The notes: generated from the sequence alone by a model not told the origin. 7,383 bases of DNA from an uncultured Eubacteriales bacterium (GCA_902488815.1 CABTXP010000052.1:1-7383); one strand, 5' to 3'; counted from the first letter of the stretch, positions 1-5,808 are shown. Numbers and translations: made by a program.

Positions 1-126
1 TCTCGATTTAAATTTTGAGTTTGCTTAGCTCTTCGTCTTTCACTGACTTTTTCCGCTTTGCTTTGTTTCGCTTGTGCTTCTTTTGAAGTCTTTTTTTCCT
101 TACACTATTTAATTTTCATGGAAATT
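1..126. other. Left edge with no supported gene
   Basis: No start codon with a ribosome binding site is visible here on either strand. The plus strand is stopped in all three frames within the first 27 bases, so at most the last few codons of a rightward gene could enter. On the minus strand one frame is open from position 104 to the window edge and would encode a Lys/Ala/Gln/Glu-rich peptide (KEAQAKQSKAEKVSERR is part of it). It follows an in-frame TAG directly and has no ATG, GTG or TTG to open it. Four codons before that TAG there is an ATG (117-119) without a Shine-Dalgarno sequence. The strand is simply purine-rich, which can produce such open frames by chance; a nonsense-broken gene continuing to the left is possible but unproven. 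Confidence 0.4.
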
Positions 127-237
127 TAAAAACTAACTTTAACAAGTTAGCTTTTACATAATAACAGATTTAGTTGTCTTTGTAAAGTATTATTTTACTT
201 TCCTCCTTATCTGTTATTTGCCGACTTACCGCCGACC
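127..237 (-). ncRNA. Candidate small structured RNA or leader
   Basis: A leftward transcript from the promoter at 244-272 would begin near 237 and meet a terminator-like hairpin near 155-128, giving about 110 nt. It contains a perfect 10-bp inverted repeat, AATAACAGAT and ATCTGTTATT (arms 209-218 and 160-169). Inside its loop is an AAGGAGGA motif (201-208) followed by a small hairpin (AAAGTA/TACTTT arms at 184-189 and 196-201). No usable start codon follows the AAGGAGGA, so it is not an obvious gene start. The terminal hairpin has 7-bp arms (CTAACTT at 133-139, AAGTTAG at 144-150) and is followed leftward by five Us. I recognise no known RNA family. It could be a free small RNA, an attenuated leader for a gene left of the window, or fortuitous structure in AT-rich DNA. 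A weaker TTGAAG-17-TATTTA match at 83-111 could instead drive a rightward transcript. Confidence 0.35.
128..155 (-). terminator. Hairpin terminator, possibly bidirectional
   Basis: The arms CTAACTT (133-139) and AAGTTAG (144-150) close a 4-base loop. Leftward the hairpin is followed by five T (minus strand, 132-128), rightward by CTTTT. It could end lacI transcription or the small RNA candidate. The stem has few GC pairs, so termination may be weak. Confidence 0.45.
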
Positions 238-243
238 TTTTAT

Positions 244-272
244 ATAATAACATCGACAATTATTATTGTCAA
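244..272 (-). promoter_or_regulatory. Leftward sigma-A-type promoter downstream of lacI
   Basis: On the minus strand a perfect -35 box TTGACA (272-267) is separated by 17 bp from TATTAT (249-244). It begins nine bases after the lacI stop codon and points away from it, so it drives something to the left rather than lacI. The inverted repeat GACAAT-TATT-ATTGTC (255-270) overlaps the -35 box and spacer, placing it where a repressor would act. Two direct copies of GCCGAC (220-225 and 231-236) lie around and just after the expected start site. Confidence 0.55.
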
Positions 273-280
273 ACATTATT

Positions 281-1291
281 TTATTTATTTAAATCCCTTA
301 CTGAGTCCCTGTCTAACAGCTTTGTAGGCAGTATTGTTTTTTCTCCGCCTAATTTATCTTTGTTTTCTAAAACTTTTAAAATTTTTCTTATGGATACTGC
401 GCCTATATCATAGTAAGGTATTTTTATTGTAGTTATTTTCGGTCTGTAGACGTCTGTCATGGGTGCGCCGCCAAATCCTGTCAAGGATAAGTCTTCCGGT
501 ACTTTTATGCCGTCTTCCGCAAACATGTTACATATGTGAATTGCAACTTCGTCTTGTGTGCAGACAAATGCAGTATATCCTACGTCATAGAGTTTTTTAA
601 GTTCCGGATATACTTCTTTTACTCCTTTTTCCGTTACTGAAGGTGCATAGACTGTTAATGGGGAATATTTGTTTTCTTCCATCGCTTCTTTGTATCCTTT
701 GATACGTTTTTTCTCTACTGTTCTGTCCAAGTCTCTGGATACGGCTACATAGGCTATTTTTTTGTGACCTTTGCCTATTACATATTCCGTTATTTCTTTG
801 GCTGCTTCTTCTTGTTTTAGTATTACTTGTGATTCTTCCAGTTCGTAAAATCTGTTTATATTTATGTAGGGAATTTTAAGTTCATCTAAGTGAAACATGA
901 GCTTTTGGTTCAGTTCTTCAGATATTACTATTATTCCTTCTACTTGCTTTTGTGAAAATAGTTTTGCAAATTTTATTTCCAATTCCGGGTTTCCGTAGGA
1001 ACTTGCCACAAGTATATCGTAGTTATACATTCTGCCGATTTCTTCTACGCCGCGAAGTATTTGTGATGTGTATATAGTGCCAAGGTCTCCTACTATTACT
1101 CCAATTAAGTTGGATTTTTTGGTCACTAATGATCTTGCTATTTCGTTGGGTTTGTAGTCTAAGACTTCTATTGCATGGAGAACTCTCCTTCTCGTCTCGG
1201 GACTTACCGGTTTTGATTCATTAATTACTCTTGAAACGGTGGAAATGGAAACATCAGCCATTTTCGCAACGTCTTTAATTGTTGATGCCAT
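281..1291 (-). CDS. LacI/GalR-family transcriptional repressor
   Basis: This 336-residue protein has the usual LacI-family length and layout. The N-terminal helix-turn-helix covers about residues 4-24 (IKDVAKMADVSISTVSRVIN), followed by the hinge region PNEIARSLV (about 48-56), which inserts into the minor groove of the operator. From about residue 60 (LIGVIVGDL) it continues as a periplasmic-binding-protein-like sensor domain, with the family's GFGG...PKITTIKIP segment near residue 270 and a conventional C-terminal LLDRDSVRD. Such proteins act in the cytoplasm as dimers that release or bind DNA in response to a sugar or nucleoside ligand; a CcpA-like role cannot be excluded. The effector cannot be read from the sequence, and no sugar-use gene lies in the window. 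The start ATG has a good AAAAGGAG seven bases upstream. The gene has its own promoter and is isolated from ktrBA by a strong terminator. Its likely target lies to the left, possibly the promoter just past its stop codon. Confidence 0.9.
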   Translation of the reverse strand: MASTIKDVAKMADVSISTVSRVINESKPVSPETRRRVLHAIEVLDYKPNEIARSLVTKKSNLIGVIVGDLGTIYTSQILRGVEEIGRMYNYDILVASSYGNPELEIKFAKLFSQKQVEGIIVISEELNQKLMFHLDELKIPYININRFYELEESQVILKQEEAAKEITEYVIGKGHKKIAYVAVSRDLDRTVEKKRIKGYKEAMEENKYSPLTVYAPSVTEKGVKEVYPELKKLYDVGYTAFVCTQDEVAIHICNMFAEDGIKVPEDLSLTGFGGAPMTDVYRPKITTIKIPYYDIGAVSIRKILKVLENKDKLGGEKTILPTKLLDRDSVRDLNK

Positions 1292-1319
1292 AATTATTCT
1301 CCTTTTAGTTCTTTACTTA

Positions 1320-1347
1320 ATTATATATTAATTTTCTCCTTGTACAA
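1320..1347 (-). promoter_or_regulatory. lacI-family gene promoter
   Basis: On the minus strand TTGTAC (1347-1342) is 16 bp from a consensus TATAAT (1325-1320). The -35 box sits inside a perfect 10-bp palindrome CTTGTACAAG (1339-1348), which might bind a regulator. It follows immediately after the T-run of the ktrBA terminator. Confidence 0.55.
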
Positions 1348-1350
1348 GAT

Positions 1351-1411
1351 AAAAAAAGAGCTTATAAGCATTTGAAGACTATACTATCTTTCTTCAAAAT
1401 CTTATAAGCTC
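1351..1411 (-). terminator. Long terminator of the ktrBA operon
   Basis: Eleven-base perfect arms GAGCTTATAAG (1358-1368) and CTTATAAGCTC (1401-1411) enclose a second stem (TTTGAAGA 1371-1378 with TCTTCAAA 1391-1398) and a 12-base loop. Read leftward, the hairpin ends in seven T (1357-1351), as expected for an intrinsic terminator. It starts 11 bases after the ktrA stop codon. The two-part stem of about 54 nt is longer than most intrinsic terminators. Confidence 0.85.
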
Positions 1412-1422
1412 AAGAATATCCG

Positions 1423-2085
1423 TTAATGTTTTACGTGTTCCGCAAATTCTTCTATTTCTTCGTTTTTGCCAAGGACTATCACTTTGTCATTTTTTAAGAT
1501 GATTTCATTTGCCTTTGGGGAAATTATCGTCTGTTTATTCCTCTTTATTGCAATTATCATTATGTTCTTTTCGTTTCTTATGTTTAATTTCGCAAGTGTT
1601 TTGTTTTCCCAGTTCTTCGGTGGCGTCAACTCGGCTATTGAATATTCTTCAGAGAAGTTTAAATATTCTACTATTGATGAGCCTGAAATTGATCTTGCAA
1701 GTCTTTCCGCGATTTGTTTTTCCGGGTAAATTATATAGTCCGCTCCTATTTTACTTAGTATTCTGCCGTGCATGTCTGTAGGTGACTTTGCATAAATTGT
1801 GGGAATACCATGCTCCTTTGCAGTAACCGTGGCTATTATTGACGACTCCATGTCCGAACCTATTGCTACTACCGCCACGTCGAAGTTCTTAAGTCCTACT
1901 TCTTCCATTGCGGCTTCATCCGTTACATCTGCAATTACTGCCGTTGTTACTTTTGTGGCTAAGTTTTGGATTTTATCTTCGTCCTTGTCAATAACCATTA
2001 CTTCCACATCGTTTTTAAATAATTCCTTAGCAATTGAGGTACCGAATCTGCCTGCTCCAAAAACTACTACTGATTTTACTTCCAT
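1423..2085 (-). CDS. ktrA: KtrA/TrkA-type RCK subunit of K+ uptake system
   Basis: This is the cytoplasmic gating subunit that forms a ring under the KtrB channel and opens or closes it in response to bound nucleotide. The 220-residue protein has an N-terminal RCK_N Rossmann domain with the nucleotide-binding loop GAGRFG (residues 10-15) and the acidic residue ending strand 2 (VMVID, D33). A RCK_C domain follows from about residue 135 to the end; in Gram-positive KtrA proteins this domain is known to bind cyclic di-AMP. An upstream in-frame GTG at 2091 would add two residues, but its bases overlap the ribosome binding site. ATG at 2085, five bases after AAAAGGAG, is the better start. The Shine-Dalgarno sequence overlaps the ktrB stop codon and the genes are 11 bp apart, so they are co-transcribed. 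Length is normal for the family. Confidence 0.93.
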   Translation of the reverse strand: MEVKSVVVFGAGRFGTSIAKELFKNDVEVMVIDKDEDKIQNLATKVTTAVIADVTDEAAMEEVGLKNFDVAVVAIGSDMESSIIATVTAKEHGIPTIYAKSPTDMHGRILSKIGADYIIYPEKQIAERLARSISGSSIVEYLNFSEEYSIAELTPPKNWENKTLAKLNIRNEKNIMIIAIKRNKQTIISPKANEIILKNDKVIVLGKNEEIEEFAEHVKH

Positions 2086-2096
2086 TTCCACTCCTT

Positions 2097-3431
2097 TTAT
2101 CCAACGCTGATGTTAGCGTCGGGAAAATCTATTCTTGATTTACTTCTCTTTTTGCCGAAGGCAAAGGCCATTGTTAAAGGTCCTATTCTTCCTGCGTACA
2201 TTGTAAGTGTGATTAGTATTCTGCCAAATGTACTGAGGTTTGGTGTTAATCCCCTGGTAACTCCTACCGTTGCATAGGCGGACACTACTTCAAAGAGCAC
2301 ATCTATAAAAGCAAAATTTTCCGTCACTGTAAGTATTAAAGATATTATCATGACGAGCATCGAACTTATAATTACAAGTGCAAGAGATTTTAAAATTGTG
2401 TCTGTAGGCACTCTTTTGTTAAATAATATGGTTTTATTTTCTCCCCGTATTAAGGAAAAAGTTGAAGCGAAAAGCACTCCCACCGTTGTGGTTTTTAATC
2501 CGCCGGCAGTAGATCCCGGTGATCCTCCCGCAAACATTAAAAGTATCATAAAGAATGCCGAGGTATCTCTCATTGCGCTTAAATTTATAGAGTTAAATCC
2601 CGCCGTTCTTGCTATAACCGATTGAAAAAGTGATTGCATGCCTTTGGCAAAAAATCCTTCTCCGGCCATTGTTCCCGTGTTGGTGTACTCAGTTATAAAA
2701 AATATAAGTCCGCCGCCGAAAGTTAAGATTGCACTAGTTAAAAGTACAAGCTTTGTATGTGTTGAATATTTTTTGCGACCTTTTCTGCTTAAGATTTCAG
2801 ATGTAACTCCGAAGCCTAAACCTCCTATTGTAATAAGAGCCATAATTGTAAAGTTTACAATTACATTGTTTTTGTAAGGTTCTATGGAACTTCCGATTAT
2901 GTCAAATCCAGCATTACAAAAAGCGGATATTGCATGAAATATAGATTTCCAAACTCCGTCTAAAAGGCCATATTCAGGTACGAAGACTGTAGACAACAAA
3001 AGAGCCCCTATGAGCTCACATGTCAAGGTGAAATAAATCACATATTTAAGTAGCTTTATAATGCCTGAAAAACTTTCTACATTCAGTTGTTCTCTTATAA
3101 TTTGACGACTTGTAAGTCCAATTCTCTTTCTCATAATCATGGGAAAAAGTGTCGCCAAAGTCATTATTCCCAGTCCTCCTATTTGAATTAATATGAGGAT
3201 GATTATTTGACCTCCGACATTCCAAAATTCCGCAGTATTTACTACCACAAGTCCTGTGACACAGGAAGCCGATGCAGCGGTAAAAAGGGCGTTTATAAAT
3301 CCTATTGACTCTCCCGATCTTGTAAAGATGCCAAGACTCAAAAGACAAGCGCCTACAAAAATAAGTATTCCGAAACCTATTGTCAAAAATAGCGGAGGAT
3401 TTAATTGTATATTTTTTATATTTTTAAGCAT
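2097..3431 (-). CDS. ktrB: KtrB/TrkH-type K+ transporter membrane subunit
   Basis: This integral membrane subunit carries K+ (in KtrB relatives usually Na+-dependent) across the cytoplasmic membrane. The 444 residues fit four membrane-pore-membrane repeats. All four filter loops keep the required glycine: SCVTGL (G60), FCNAGF (G175), ARTAGF (G278) and YATVGVT (G390). The conserved GGSPGSTAGG stretch at about 302-311 is the intramembrane gating loop of the third repeat. The start ATG follows AGAAGG by seven bases. It is the first gene of a ktrB-ktrA operon with a promoter about 20-50 bp upstream and a strong terminator after ktrA. Preservation of all four filter glycines argues for an active transporter. 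TrkH is the alternative name, but the short length and pairing with a single-RCK partner favour KtrB. Confidence 0.93.
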   Translation of the reverse strand: MLKNIKNIQLNPPLFLTIGFGILIFVGACLLSLGIFTRSGESIGFINALFTAASASCVTGLVVVNTAEFWNVGGQIIILILIQIGGLGIMTLATLFPMIMRKRIGLTSRQIIREQLNVESFSGIIKLLKYVIYFTLTCELIGALLLSTVFVPEYGLLDGVWKSIFHAISAFCNAGFDIIGSSIEPYKNNVIVNFTIMALITIGGLGFGVTSEILSRKGRKKYSTHTKLVLLTSAILTFGGGLIFFITEYTNTGTMAGEGFFAKGMQSLFQSVIARTAGFNSINLSAMRDTSAFFMILLMFAGGSPGSTAGGLKTTTVGVLFASTFSLIRGENKTILFNKRVPTDTILKSLALVIISSMLVMIISLILTVTENFAFIDVLFEVVSAYATVGVTRGLTPNLSTFGRILITLTMYAGRIGPLTMAFAFGKKRSKSRIDFPDANISVG

Positions 3432-3456
3432 GTCTATACCTTCTCATTGATTTGGT

Positions 3457-3485
3457 ATTATACTATTTAAAATTAAATTATACAA
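3457..3485 (-). promoter_or_regulatory. ktrBA operon promoter
   Basis: On the minus strand TTGTAT (3485-3480) is followed after 17 bp by the consensus TATAAT (3462-3457). Transcription would begin near 3450, leaving a leader of under 20 bases before ktrB, too short for a riboswitch. Any control by potassium should therefore act at the promoter or on the protein. Confidence 0.7.
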
Positions 3486-3490
3486 ATTTT

Positions 3491-3514
3491 TAAACCGGTT
3501 TTATGACCGGTTTA
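3491..3514. repeat. Inverted repeat upstream of the ktrB promoter
   Basis: Perfect 9-bp arms TAAACCGGT (3491-3499) and ACCGGTTTA (3506-3514) flank a 6-base spacer. The same bases also read as a direct repeat of CCGGTTTTAT and CCGGTTTAT. No T-run follows it leftward and there is no rightward gene to terminate, so a protein-binding site is more likely than a terminator. Its centre is about 52 bp upstream of the predicted ktrB start site, just before the -35 box, a typical activator position. The protein involved is unknown. Confidence 0.45.
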
Positions 3515-3530
3515 TAATATATTTTCTCAT

Positions 3531-3561
3531 AAAAAAAGAGCCCTTAGGCTCTTAGTTTTTT
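3531..3561 (-). terminator. Terminator of the ytxH/DUF948 operon
   Basis: The arms AAGAGCC (3536-3542) and GGCTCTT (3547-3553) close a CTTA loop. Leftward it runs into seven T (3537-3531), ending the operon immediately after its last stop codon. Rightward it is followed by AG and six T (3556-3561), so it can also stop transcription from the left. Confidence 0.85.
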
Positions 3562-4051
3562 ATTTGCGCATTACTTCTCTAACGGCTTCTACAATTTCTT
3601 TTCCGATATAAAAATAATCTAATACCGAGTTTGAACTTGAAGTTATGGATCTGGTTGCGCCGGTAAATGTGTCGGCTATACCTACCACTCCGTCAGTGAC
3701 ACGATTTGAAATAGTGTCTACATTTCTCGTCACACCTGTAATTGTGTCTGAAATTCCGCCTACTGCTTGTGCAGCTTTTTCCACTTGAGGTTTAACCTCT
3801 CCGATCATGCCTTCGGCATCTTTTGAAATAACACTTGCACTTGTAGTTATTGCCGTAACATTGTCAGTAATTTCCGGCAATTTTTTAATTGTATCGTCAA
3901 TTATTTCAGTATTGCTTTCAACAATTCCGTTTAGTTGTTTCAGTAACTTTGCTAAATTTGACAATGCTATCGCTAAAAATATAATAGCTGCAATTGCCGC
4001 TACGAACAATATTATTAGAAGCAAGTCATGTAAAGTTATTGCAGCGTTCAT
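3560..4051 (-). CDS. DUF948-like membrane-anchored coiled-coil protein
   Basis: The 163-residue product has one hydrophobic segment near the N-terminus (about residues 8-31, LLLIILFVAAIAAIIFLAIAL). It is followed by a long soluble helical region rich in Asn, Thr, Ser, Ile and Val with heptad-like spacing (DNVTAITTSASVISKDAEGM and similar), resembling the DUF948 and methyl-accepting-like proteins of Gram-positive bacteria. No enzymatic motif is visible. It probably sits in the membrane with the tail in the cytoplasm and may form coiled coils with itself or its neighbour. The start ATG is three bases after AGGAGGA. It lies 32 bp downstream of the ytxH-like gene and ends at the terminator, so the two form an operon. 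Pairing of a DUF948 protein with a YtxH protein is common in Bacillota and suggests a joint envelope or stress role, but the molecular function is not known. Confidence 0.75.
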   Translation of the reverse strand: MNAAITLHDLLLIILFVAAIAAIIFLAIALSNLAKLLKQLNGIVESNTEIIDDTIKKLPEITDNVTAITTSASVISKDAEGMIGEVKPQVEKAAQAVGGISDTITGVTRNVDTISNRVTDGVVGIADTFTGATRSITSSSNSVLDYFYIGKEIVEAVREVMRK

Positions 4052-4083
4052 AGTTCCTCCTGTTTTACTCTAAAGATTAACTT

Positions 4084-4542
4084 TTATTTAACTTCTTTTT
4101 TAATATTATCTTTAGCTTCTTTAACGTCTTCTTTAACGTCGCCTAAATCTTTCTTTACTTCTTTGGCGCCTTTTTTAATTTCTTCGCCGACATTTTCAGC
4201 TTTTTCTTCAGCTATTTCTTTTTCAGCTTCGATTTTTTCCTTTGAGCTCTTTGCTATTTCTTTTAGGCCTTCATAAGTCTTGGAAGCTTGGTCTTTAACT
4301 TGATATGCTTTGTATTGAACACTGTCAGCTACGTCTTTTGCAGTGTTTACAGCTTCATCTTTAACTTCAATTGCTTTGTCCGCAATTTGTTTTCTTGTTT
4401 CTTCTCCTGATTGAGGTGCAAACAAGATTCCTGTTGCTGCGCCTAAAAATGTACCTACTGCAACCTTGCCTATATCTTCAGCAATTTTTCTTCTTTCTTG
4501 TCTTCTTCTTCTTTCTTCAAATAAATCAAATAAAAATCCCAT
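4084..4542 (-). CDS. YtxH-family protein
   Basis: The 152-residue protein begins with a very basic stretch (RRRRQERRK, 11-19), followed by a short glycine-rich hydrophobic segment, VAVGTFLGAATGILFAPQSG (about 27-46). This is the YtxH signature, including FAPQSG and the following EETRK. The remaining hundred residues are Lys/Glu/Ala-rich and repetitive (AKDVADS, KEKIEAEKE, GAKEVKKDLG), predicted as a long amphipathic or LEA-like helix. YtxH-family members in Bacillus are linked to general stress, but the biochemical role is unknown. The start ATG follows AAAGGAG by six bases. The gene is first in an operon with the DUF948-like gene and has its own promoter just below the 6S RNA candidate. The tail is low-complexity and would evolve quickly, so similarity searches should rely on the first 50 residues. 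Confidence 0.8.
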   Translation of the reverse strand: MGFLFDLFEERRRRQERRKIAEDIGKVAVGTFLGAATGILFAPQSGEETRKQIADKAIEVKDEAVNTAKDVADSVQYKAYQVKDQASKTYEGLKEIAKSSKEKIEAEKEIAEEKAENVGEEIKKGAKEVKKDLGDVKEDVKEAKDNIKKEVK

Positions 4543-4588
4543 GTCTTTCTCCTTTGTTTTTTGTGCTCATCATTGTTGATTTCTTACC

Positions 4589-4617
4589 TATAAAGGCTTT
4601 TACCCTTTACATTTCAA
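4589..4617 (-). promoter_or_regulatory. ytxH/DUF948 operon promoter
   Basis: On the minus strand TTGAAA (4617-4612) is 17 bp from TTTATA (4594-4589), giving a leader of about 40 nt. It begins nine bases past the T-run of the 6S RNA candidate, so the operon can be expressed separately from that RNA. The -10 box is imperfect. Confidence 0.5.
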
Positions 4618-4627
4618 TTTTAAACAA

Positions 4628-4809
4628 AAAAAAATTCCGCCGTGCCGTCGCCTATTTAATTCATACCCGCCTCAACAAAGGTGGGTGTCTTAATAACGGT
4701 TTCTAAAGTCCTCTCTATGGAGGCTTTTTATCCGCCGTCAGGGAAGAATCCCTTATATTCTATGTCGGTTGAATTAAATAGATTTAACGAACACAGCAGG
4801 ATAATTTCT
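4628..4809 (-). ncRNA. ssrS: 6S RNA (candidate)
   Basis: 6S RNA mimics an open promoter and binds the main sigma-factor RNA polymerase, lowering transcription when growth slows. The predicted leftward transcript is about 180 nt, normal for the family. Its 5' end carries AUCCUGCUGUGUU (4802-4790) and its 3' end GGCACGGCGGA (4646-4636). These pair as GCUGUG/CACGGC, with one G-U wobble that works only on this strand, plus CC/GG and AAAUU/AAUUU. Inside lies a perfect 12-bp stem (4770-4781 with 4652-4663). A large central region follows, with small hairpins on both sides (AGGGA/TCCCT at 4740-4753; ACCC/GGGT arms at 4665-4686) and an apical hairpin CCTC/GAGG (4710-4723). Nine U (4634-4626) end it directly after the closing stem. 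The upstream promoter places the start at this 5' end. The fold was done by eye, so family membership needs a covariance-model search. Confidence 0.72.
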
Positions 4810-4815
4810 ATTCTC

Positions 4816-4844
4816 AGTATACATGTTTTTCTGCAAAATTTCAA
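4816..4844 (-). promoter_or_regulatory. Promoter of the 6S RNA candidate
   Basis: On the minus strand TTGAAA (4844-4839) is 17 bp from TATACT (4821-4816). The -35 box overlaps the TGA stop codon of the pseudouridine synthase gene. Predicted initiation near 4809 coincides with the start of the closing stem of the RNA. Confidence 0.7.
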
Positions 4845-5734
4845 TAATCGGTAAAATCTGTCGTGATTTTTCTTATGTCCTCAGGGATCCTTGCTTTTAA
4901 ATAAATTGCCTCTCCTGTCTTCGGGTGTTTAAAGGAAATACTGTAACTGTGAAGGGCTTGTCTTCCTATTAACTCACACTCACCGCCGTATAAAGTGTCC
5001 CCTAAGATAGGATGACCTAATGAGGATAGGTGGACGCGTATTTGGTGAGTCCTTCCCGTCAAAATTTGAAGCTTTAATATTGATCCCACAGATGTCCTTC
5101 CGATTTCCTCGTACTTTGTCACGGCGTCTTTGCCCTCTTCATTTACTTCTCTTTTTATTCCGTCATCGGAAAGAAGTATGCCTCCTTCGACAGTTCCTTC
5201 TCCTTCCAAGTAACCTTTTACCGCTGCAATATAAATTTTTTCCACACTTCTTTCTAAAAATTGTGGAGCCATCTTTGAGTGTGCTAGAGAATTTTTTGCA
5301 AATAAAACTATGCCCGAGGTGTCTCTGTCAAGTCTATTAATAACTCTCACCTTTCTTTTAAGGCCTATGGATTTAAAATATCCGCCTACATAGTTTGAAA
5401 GTGTGCCTGTCTGTTCAATACCCACTGCGTGAACTATAAGTCCCGGCGGTTTGTTGACTGCAAGAAGATCTGCGTCTTCGTAAATTATTTCAAGGTCTCC
5501 TTCTTCGCAAATTACATTGTATTCTTCGTCAGGTATTAAAAGCTTAACCTCGTCTCCCGGCGCTACAGCGTGATTTGTTTTAATTCGCTTGCCGTTTAAA
5601 AATATTTCGCTGTTTTTTATCGCTCGCTTTATATATCTTGTGGAAACTCCTGAAGCTTTTAAAAAGTCTCTCAGCTTTTTGTATTCCTTATTTACTTTAA
5701 ATGTATAGAGTGAATTTTCGTTAGCGGGGTTCAA
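4841..5734 (-). CDS. RluA/RluD-family pseudouridine synthase
   Basis: This enzyme converts specific uridines in RNA, most often 23S rRNA, to pseudouridine. The 297-residue protein has an S4-like RNA-binding N-terminus (about 14-70, with RDFLKASGVSTRYIKRAIKN and FLNGKRI). The catalytic domain follows with VNKPPGLIVH (93-102), the active-site motif NRLDRDTSG (133-141; catalytic Asp at 136) and GRTHQIRVHLSSLGHPILGD (227-246). The first position of the usual HRLD motif is Asn here; the catalytic Asp and following Thr-Ser-Gly are kept, so activity is expected. The start is TTG at 5734, six bases after AAAGGAG; no ATG fits better. Which of the several RluA-type paralogues of Bacillota it is, and hence which uridine it modifies, cannot be told. 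No hairpin terminator follows directly, so read-through into the 6S RNA is possible. Confidence 0.9.
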   Translation of the reverse strand: MNPANENSLYTFKVNKEYKKLRDFLKASGVSTRYIKRAIKNSEIFLNGKRIKTNHAVAPGDEVKLLIPDEEYNVICEEGDLEIIYEDADLLAVNKPPGLIVHAVGIEQTGTLSNYVGGYFKSIGLKRKVRVINRLDRDTSGIVLFAKNSLAHSKMAPQFLERSVEKIYIAAVKGYLEGEGTVEGGILLSDDGIKREVNEEGKDAVTKYEEIGRTSVGSILKLQILTGRTHQIRVHLSSLGHPILGDTLYGGECELIGRQALHSYSISFKHPKTGEAIYLKARIPEDIRKITTDFTDY

Positions 5735-5757
5735 TATTTTCTCCTTTGTTATGTTTC

Positions 5758-5766
5758 TGATATAAT
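5758..5766 (+). promoter_or_regulatory. Extended -10 promoter of nadK
   Basis: TGATATAAT (5758-5766) is an extended -10 element: a TG, one base, then consensus TATAAT. No good -35 box is present 17 bp upstream, as is common for extended -10 promoters. Transcription would begin near 5773, leaving a leader of about 29 nt. It lies within the divergent leader of the pseudouridine synthase gene. Confidence 0.55.
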
Positions 5767-5778
5767 ATATTACAACTT

Positions 5779-5808
5779 ATGATAAATATTTGGAGTATAA
5801 AATGTCAA
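5779..5808 (-). promoter_or_regulatory. Promoter of the pseudouridine synthase gene
   Basis: On the minus strand a perfect TTGACA (5808-5803) is 18 bp from TATCAT (5784-5779). The -35 box overlaps the nadK start codon, and the -10 box lies just past the predicted nadK start site, so the two divergent promoters interleave. Initiation near 5772 would give a leader of about 38 nt. Confidence 0.45.

Noticed and set aside
1..104. Lys/Ala-rich leftward open frame reaching the window edge
   Set aside because: It has no start codon after the preceding in-frame TAG and no ribosome binding site. Purine-rich DNA can yield it by chance, so it is not listed as a gene.
1799..2110. A 103-codon rightward open frame opposite ktrA
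   Set aside because: It is antisense to strongly conserved RCK_N coding sequence and Ser/Thr/Ala-rich, as expected of a shadow, with no ribosome binding site.
3046..3348. A 100-codon leftward open frame inside ktrB
   Set aside because: It overlaps the well-conserved ktrB reading frame, has no ribosome binding site and reads as basic, cysteine-rich filler typical of an off-frame shadow.
4371..4706. A 111-codon rightward open frame across the ytxH start and the downstream gap
   Set aside because: It is antisense to ytxH and to the 6S RNA 3' end, has no ribosome binding site, and its Leu/Phe-rich product reflects the opposite strand of Lys/Glu codons.
4660..4730. T-box-like riboswitch on the plus strand (AAGGTGGGT followed by a hairpin and TTTTT)
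   Set aside because: The conserved T-box GGTGG...ACCGCG core does not match, and the nearest rightward gene is nadK over 1 kb away, with a leftward gene between. The elements are explained better by the 6S RNA on the other strand.
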